This document shows positions 38,791 through 41,159 of a stretch of DNA of 41,159 nt, one piece after another. The position numbers and the translations under genes were made by a program. How positions within the stretch are numbered: the first letter of the stretch is position 1; every line of letters begins with the position of its first letter. The stretch comes from Scatomorpha gallistercoris (GTDB taxonomy: Bacteria; Bacillota; Clostridia; Oscillospirales; Oscillospiraceae), in the NCBI GenBank assembly GCA_018713005.1, contig DVFX01000064.1, positions 1-41,159 on the forward strand, in the 5' to 3' direction. A model generated the notes under the pieces. The model was not told the DNA's origin and ran no database searches. It saw only the letters and a list, made by a program, of their open reading frames with translations.

Positions 38791-39081
38791 TCATTTCTCA
38801 TAGATTGTCACTCCCGTGGCGCGAATCTCGCGGTCTATGAGCGACCCCCGCTCGATGTGCGAGGGCGCGAATACGTCCACCGGCATGCCGGCTGCGGTGC
38901 GGATGTCCTCCATCAGGCCGACGAAGCGCAGGCCGCGCAGATTGCTGTCTACGAGCAGGTCGAGGTCGCTATTGTCCGTCGCCGTGCCCTTTGCCACGGA
39001 GCCGAACAGCACGGCCCTGTTCACATCATGTGCGCGGAACACCGGCGCGAGCGTTGCGCGTATCGCGTCTATGCTCGGCAT
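38791..39081 (-). CDS. mntA: MntA-like nucleotidyltransferase antitoxin
   Basis: The 96-residue minimal nucleotidyltransferase has GS (27-28) in LFGSVAKGTATDNSDLDLLV, metal-binding D39 and D41, and the third carboxylate D69 in MPVDVF. In characterised pairs, MntA AMPylates the HEPN toxin HepT on the tyrosine of its RX4HXY motif and so blocks its RNase. It is directly upstream of hepT. The active site is complete, so it could act on other HepT copies even if its partner is broken. Confidence 0.9.
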   Translation of the reverse strand: MPSIDAIRATLAPVFRAHDVNRAVLFGSVAKGTATDNSDLDLLVDSNLRGLRFVGLMEDIRTAAGMPVDVFAPSHIERGSLIDREIRATGVTIYEK

Positions 39082-39166
39082 GGGAACACCACCTTTCGAG
39101 TATAGTATATATCATTTTGGGACCGGAATAAAGAGCTTTTTTACGGATGTTCAGGCAGGAAAAACC

Positions 39167-39187
39167 GGCGGGGATGCGTTCCCCGCC
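39167..39187 (-). terminator. Terminator after the 60-residue gene
   Basis: ggcgggga (39167-39174), loop tgcgt, tccccgcc (39180-39187). On the minus strand a TTTTT run follows the hairpin at about 39164-39160. Confidence 0.75.
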
Positions 39188-39195
39188 TTTTCCGT

Positions 39196-39378
39196 TTACC
39201 GCTCCATCTGCCGCGCGCGGCTCTTTATCTTAATGCGCATCTTGTTGCGCTCGTCTTCGGTTATGACGCCCTTTTCATAGAGCGTGTCGTTGTAATACGT
39301 CAGCCAGAGCTGTTCCATTGTGCTCCGGACGCTCCTCGCTTTCTGCTCGGTCATCTCTCCACGGCGGGTATTGTCCAT
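39196..39378 (-). CDS. Small mobile-element protein of 60 residues
   Basis: The short charged helical protein has the core MEQLWLTYYNDTLYEKGVITEDERNKM. The YEKGVITEDERNKM part resembles a SHOCT-like helical hairpin, common in small proteins of mobile elements. I do not know a function. The ATG at 39378 has GGGAGG 6 nt upstream. It lies between the relaxase and the toxin-antitoxin pair and has its own terminator. Confidence 0.7.
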   Translation of the reverse strand: MDNTRRGEMTEQKARSVRSTMEQLWLTYYNDTLYEKGVITEDERNKMRIKIKSRARQMER

Positions 39379-39485
39379 AAATTGCCTCCCTTTAATGAGT
39401 ATTGTCGCCGTTTCAGGCTGATTTATACGCATTTCCCGAAAATCTCGGGAGGCTTCTTAGGTTTCTTTGGTTTCTTCGGGATTCG

Positions 39486-40904
39486 TCAGTCTCTTTCATT
39501 TGCCAAAGGTCGCGTTTCGCGACCTCTTTCCTCCCTCTCGCCCATCGCCCGGTCTACGCAATACTTCACGCCCATCAGCTTGGTCAGCTCAGCGCGGAGG
39601 GCTTTGTACTCGGCGTAGGCGGCGTCGTTTTCACGTTCCAGCGTTGCAAGCTCGCGCTGCCACTCAGCAATGTGGCTGCCGTCGGGCAGCTTGCGGCGGG
39701 AGAGGTAGAACTGCTTTAGCTCGCTCTCGTGCTCGGCCTTGAACCGCTCTCGTTTGGGCCTCCACTTGATGGCGATGAGCTGCTCATGTAATGGTTTGAA
39801 ACGCTTATACTGGTCTGCGTATCTGAGCAGCACGTGAAGCTCCTTCGACCGCTTTTTGTTCGCGTCAAGCGTGGTTTTTAACTCATCAAGCGCCAAATGA
39901 AGCGAATCTAGACGGGCTTCGAGGTCACCAAGGGTATGCAAATTCTTCTCTTCCAAATACGTTATGGAGCTCGTGAGACGCTTCAAATTTCCGACCTTGG
40001 CCTTGTTGCTCCACGCGCCGGCGTTGCGCGCGTCGAAGTAGTCGGCGAGCAGCTTGCCGAGCGACGGCGAGTGAGGTTTGTCCAGCTTGCTGCGTGCGTC
40101 GTTGAGCCAGTCCACAAGCGTCTTGATTCGCTCTCCAAGCTTCCGAAGCATCGCGGTTGCGGAGCGTATCCAGCGATTGTGCTCGCCTTTGTCGGTCACG
40201 ATGCCTTTGGCCTCCATCTGCTGCACGGCGACGCCCTCGTGGACGGTCGGAATCTGCTCGATTCCCTGCCGCTTATATGAGCGGTGGTCGATGCGGCATG
40301 GTAAACTTTTTTCCTCGAACTTGGCGTTGCACATTGCCGCCCACGTCTCACGCCACGCTTCAAGCGTCTCGGGTTTGCCCCAGTCAGTGGTCGGCACGGC
40401 GTCAAACTTGCCGCCCTCGCAGTTGACGCGCCGCTGCTTTGCGCCCCATGTGCCGTCGTGGTTCAGAGGGCGAATCGGACACATTACGTGGAAATGCAGA
40501 TTGGCGATGCCGTTCTCCTTATCCGGTCGATGGACGGCGAAGTCTGCAATCATGTCGCGCGAGATGAAGTTGTCCAGCAGGAATTTACGCGCTAATTCAA
40601 TGTTTTCTTCCATCGTGAACTCGTTTTGCAGCGCGATGTCGAAGCTGTAGGCGAGTTGCGCGTTCTTGTTGCGCTCGACTTCTTCGACCGCATTCCATAG
40701 CGTTTGGCGATCGTCATACCCGCGCGGCGCGTGGGGCTGGAGCAGAATTTCAGCGTGTATCACGCCGCCTTTGCGGGTGTAGTCGCTGACTTGACCGTAA
40801 TACTCGCTGTACAGCTTCTCGCCAGCACGATAGGCGGCGCACTCGACCGCCGAGCGCCCGGCACTTCGTTTTATCTGTCCGACGTGGAAGTGATACAGCG
40901 CCAA
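39486..40904 (-). CDS. mobL: MobA/MobL family relaxase
   Basis: The 472-residue mobilization relaxase nicks the element at oriT so it can be moved by a helper conjugation system. The N-terminus MALYHFHVGQIKRSAGRSAV and AAYRAGEKL are the family signature, and NLHFHVMCPIRPL (about 135-147) holds the metal-binding histidines. The C-terminal half is coiled coil. The start is TTG placed immediately after the stop of the DUF3847 gene. The C-terminus is rich in charged residues and ends TRPLANERD. Confidence 0.93.
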   Translation of the reverse strand: MALYHFHVGQIKRSAGRSAVECAAYRAGEKLYSEYYGQVSDYTRKGGVIHAEILLQPHAPRGYDDRQTLWNAVEEVERNKNAQLAYSFDIALQNEFTMEENIELARKFLLDNFISRDMIADFAVHRPDKENGIANLHFHVMCPIRPLNHDGTWGAKQRRVNCEGGKFDAVPTTDWGKPETLEAWRETWAAMCNAKFEEKSLPCRIDHRSYKRQGIEQIPTVHEGVAVQQMEAKGIVTDKGEHNRWIRSATAMLRKLGERIKTLVDWLNDARSKLDKPHSPSLGKLLADYFDARNAGAWSNKAKVGNLKRLTSSITYLEEKNLHTLGDLEARLDSLHLALDELKTTLDANKKRSKELHVLLRYADQYKRFKPLHEQLIAIKWRPKRERFKAEHESELKQFYLSRRKLPDGSHIAEWQRELATLERENDAAYAEYKALRAELTKLMGVKYCVDRAMGEREERGRETRPLANERD

Positions 40905-41159
40905 TCACTCACCGTCCTTTGGTAATAGAGCCTTTGCCTCGGGCAGGTCGAAGATACGCTCGGCCAGCTCGTAAAATTCGCGCTCTCCCATGTCTTTTAC
41001 GGCTGGCGCAATGTGTTCCACTACAGCTCCCTTAATAATTAGCCGGTGCGTCCGCTTCTTGCGCTCGCCGTCTTGGAGATACTTGATCTGCTGTTCAATG
41101 CGTTGGTGGCGATGTTTGGTTTGGCGTAATTCTCTCTCAATAGCTCCTTGTTCCTGCAC
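40905..41159 (-). CDS. DUF3847 family protein (5' end at window edge)
   Basis: The 84 visible residues have the DUF3847 pattern: a basic N-terminal helix, then YLQDGERKKRTHRLIIKGAVVEHIAP and EFYELAERIFDLPEAKALL. This small protein is nearly always encoded directly before MobA/MobL relaxases in Firmicutes mobilizable elements and is probably an accessory mobilization factor. A GTG occurs at the last codon of the window but the frame may continue outside, so the start is unknown. Confidence 0.82.
   Translation of the reverse strand: MQEQGAIERELRQTKHRHQRIEQQIKYLQDGERKKRTHRLIIKGAVVEHIAPAVKDMGEREFYELAERIFDLPEAKALLPKDGE

Larger units (their letters stand above)
36639..41159. mobile_element. Part of an integrative mobilizable element
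   Basis: A large serine recombinase at one edge, MNT-HEPN toxin-antitoxin genes, a MobA/MobL relaxase and a DUF3847 protein, all on the minus strand, form a typical Clostridia mobilizable element without its own conjugation apparatus. The left boundary is placed at the terminator, but the true attachment site could be anywhere between 36458 and 36677. The right end is outside the window, so no att repeats can be compared. Confidence 0.8.

Overview
The window looks like chromosome from a GC-rich, anaerobic, butyrate-producing member of the Clostridia, of the Oscillospiraceae type. The evidence is a large Firmicutes-type SRP RNA beside dnaX, A/G-rich Shine-Dalgarno sequences, frequent GTG and TTG starts, canonical TTGACA-17-TATAAT promoters, a butyryl-CoA:acetate CoA-transferase-like gene, and clostridial families such as DUF5685 and tandem P-loop ATPases. 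The placement is inferred from gene content; no species is claimed.

Layout. 1-2940: SRP RNA, a pair of 104-bp direct repeats, dnaX and ybaB (recR does not follow). 2935-6267, minus strand: an SPFH membrane protein coupled to a ribbon-helix-helix protein, a DinB-like polymerase and a HAD phosphatase, each start region with a clear promoter. 6437-8971, plus strand: a tandem P-loop ATPase and a CoA-transferase. 9064-15194, minus strand: larE-larB-larC for the nickel-pincer cofactor, a zinc-ribbon/DUF5685/J-protein operon, and a CNNM/CBS membrane protein with an attenuator-like leader. 15423-18801: a redox and regulatory cluster (double carboxymuconolactone decarboxylase, flavodoxin-like reductase, LysR, MerR, cupin). 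18966-21009: a two-component system. 21307-24514, minus strand: a TylF-like methyltransferase overlapping a degenerate trigger-factor-like protein, a four-helix membrane protein, and a type I dehydroquinase-like protein without its catalytic residues.

24578-34078, minus strand, is the most interesting part. A three-gene molybdenum hydroxylase (FAD, 2Fe-2S and Mo subunits) is followed, with no visible promoter or U-tract terminator, by a VWA protein, a BspA-type leucine-rich-repeat protein, a MoxR-type AAA+ ATPase and an unrecognised 166-residue protein. The pairing recalls the CoxD/CoxE (AAA+ and VWA) maturation factors of carbon monoxide dehydrogenase, but the LRR and small partner are not part of that known set. 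A MATE exporter and a Crp/Fnr regulator lie just upstream, and palindromes overlap the promoters of both the hydroxylase operon and the MATE gene.

From about 36640 to the right edge is part of an integrative mobilizable element: large serine recombinase, MntA-HepT toxin-antitoxin pair (hepT carries an in-frame TGA), a small protein, a MobA/MobL relaxase and a DUF3847 protein cut by the window edge.

Two sequence-level signals stand out apart from the genes. A 55-bp structured repeat occurs upstream of dnaX (twice) and after the histidine kinase gene, with five compensatory base-pair changes in its stem. Three ATATC half-sites at exact 11-bp spacing lie over the SPFH-RHH promoter.
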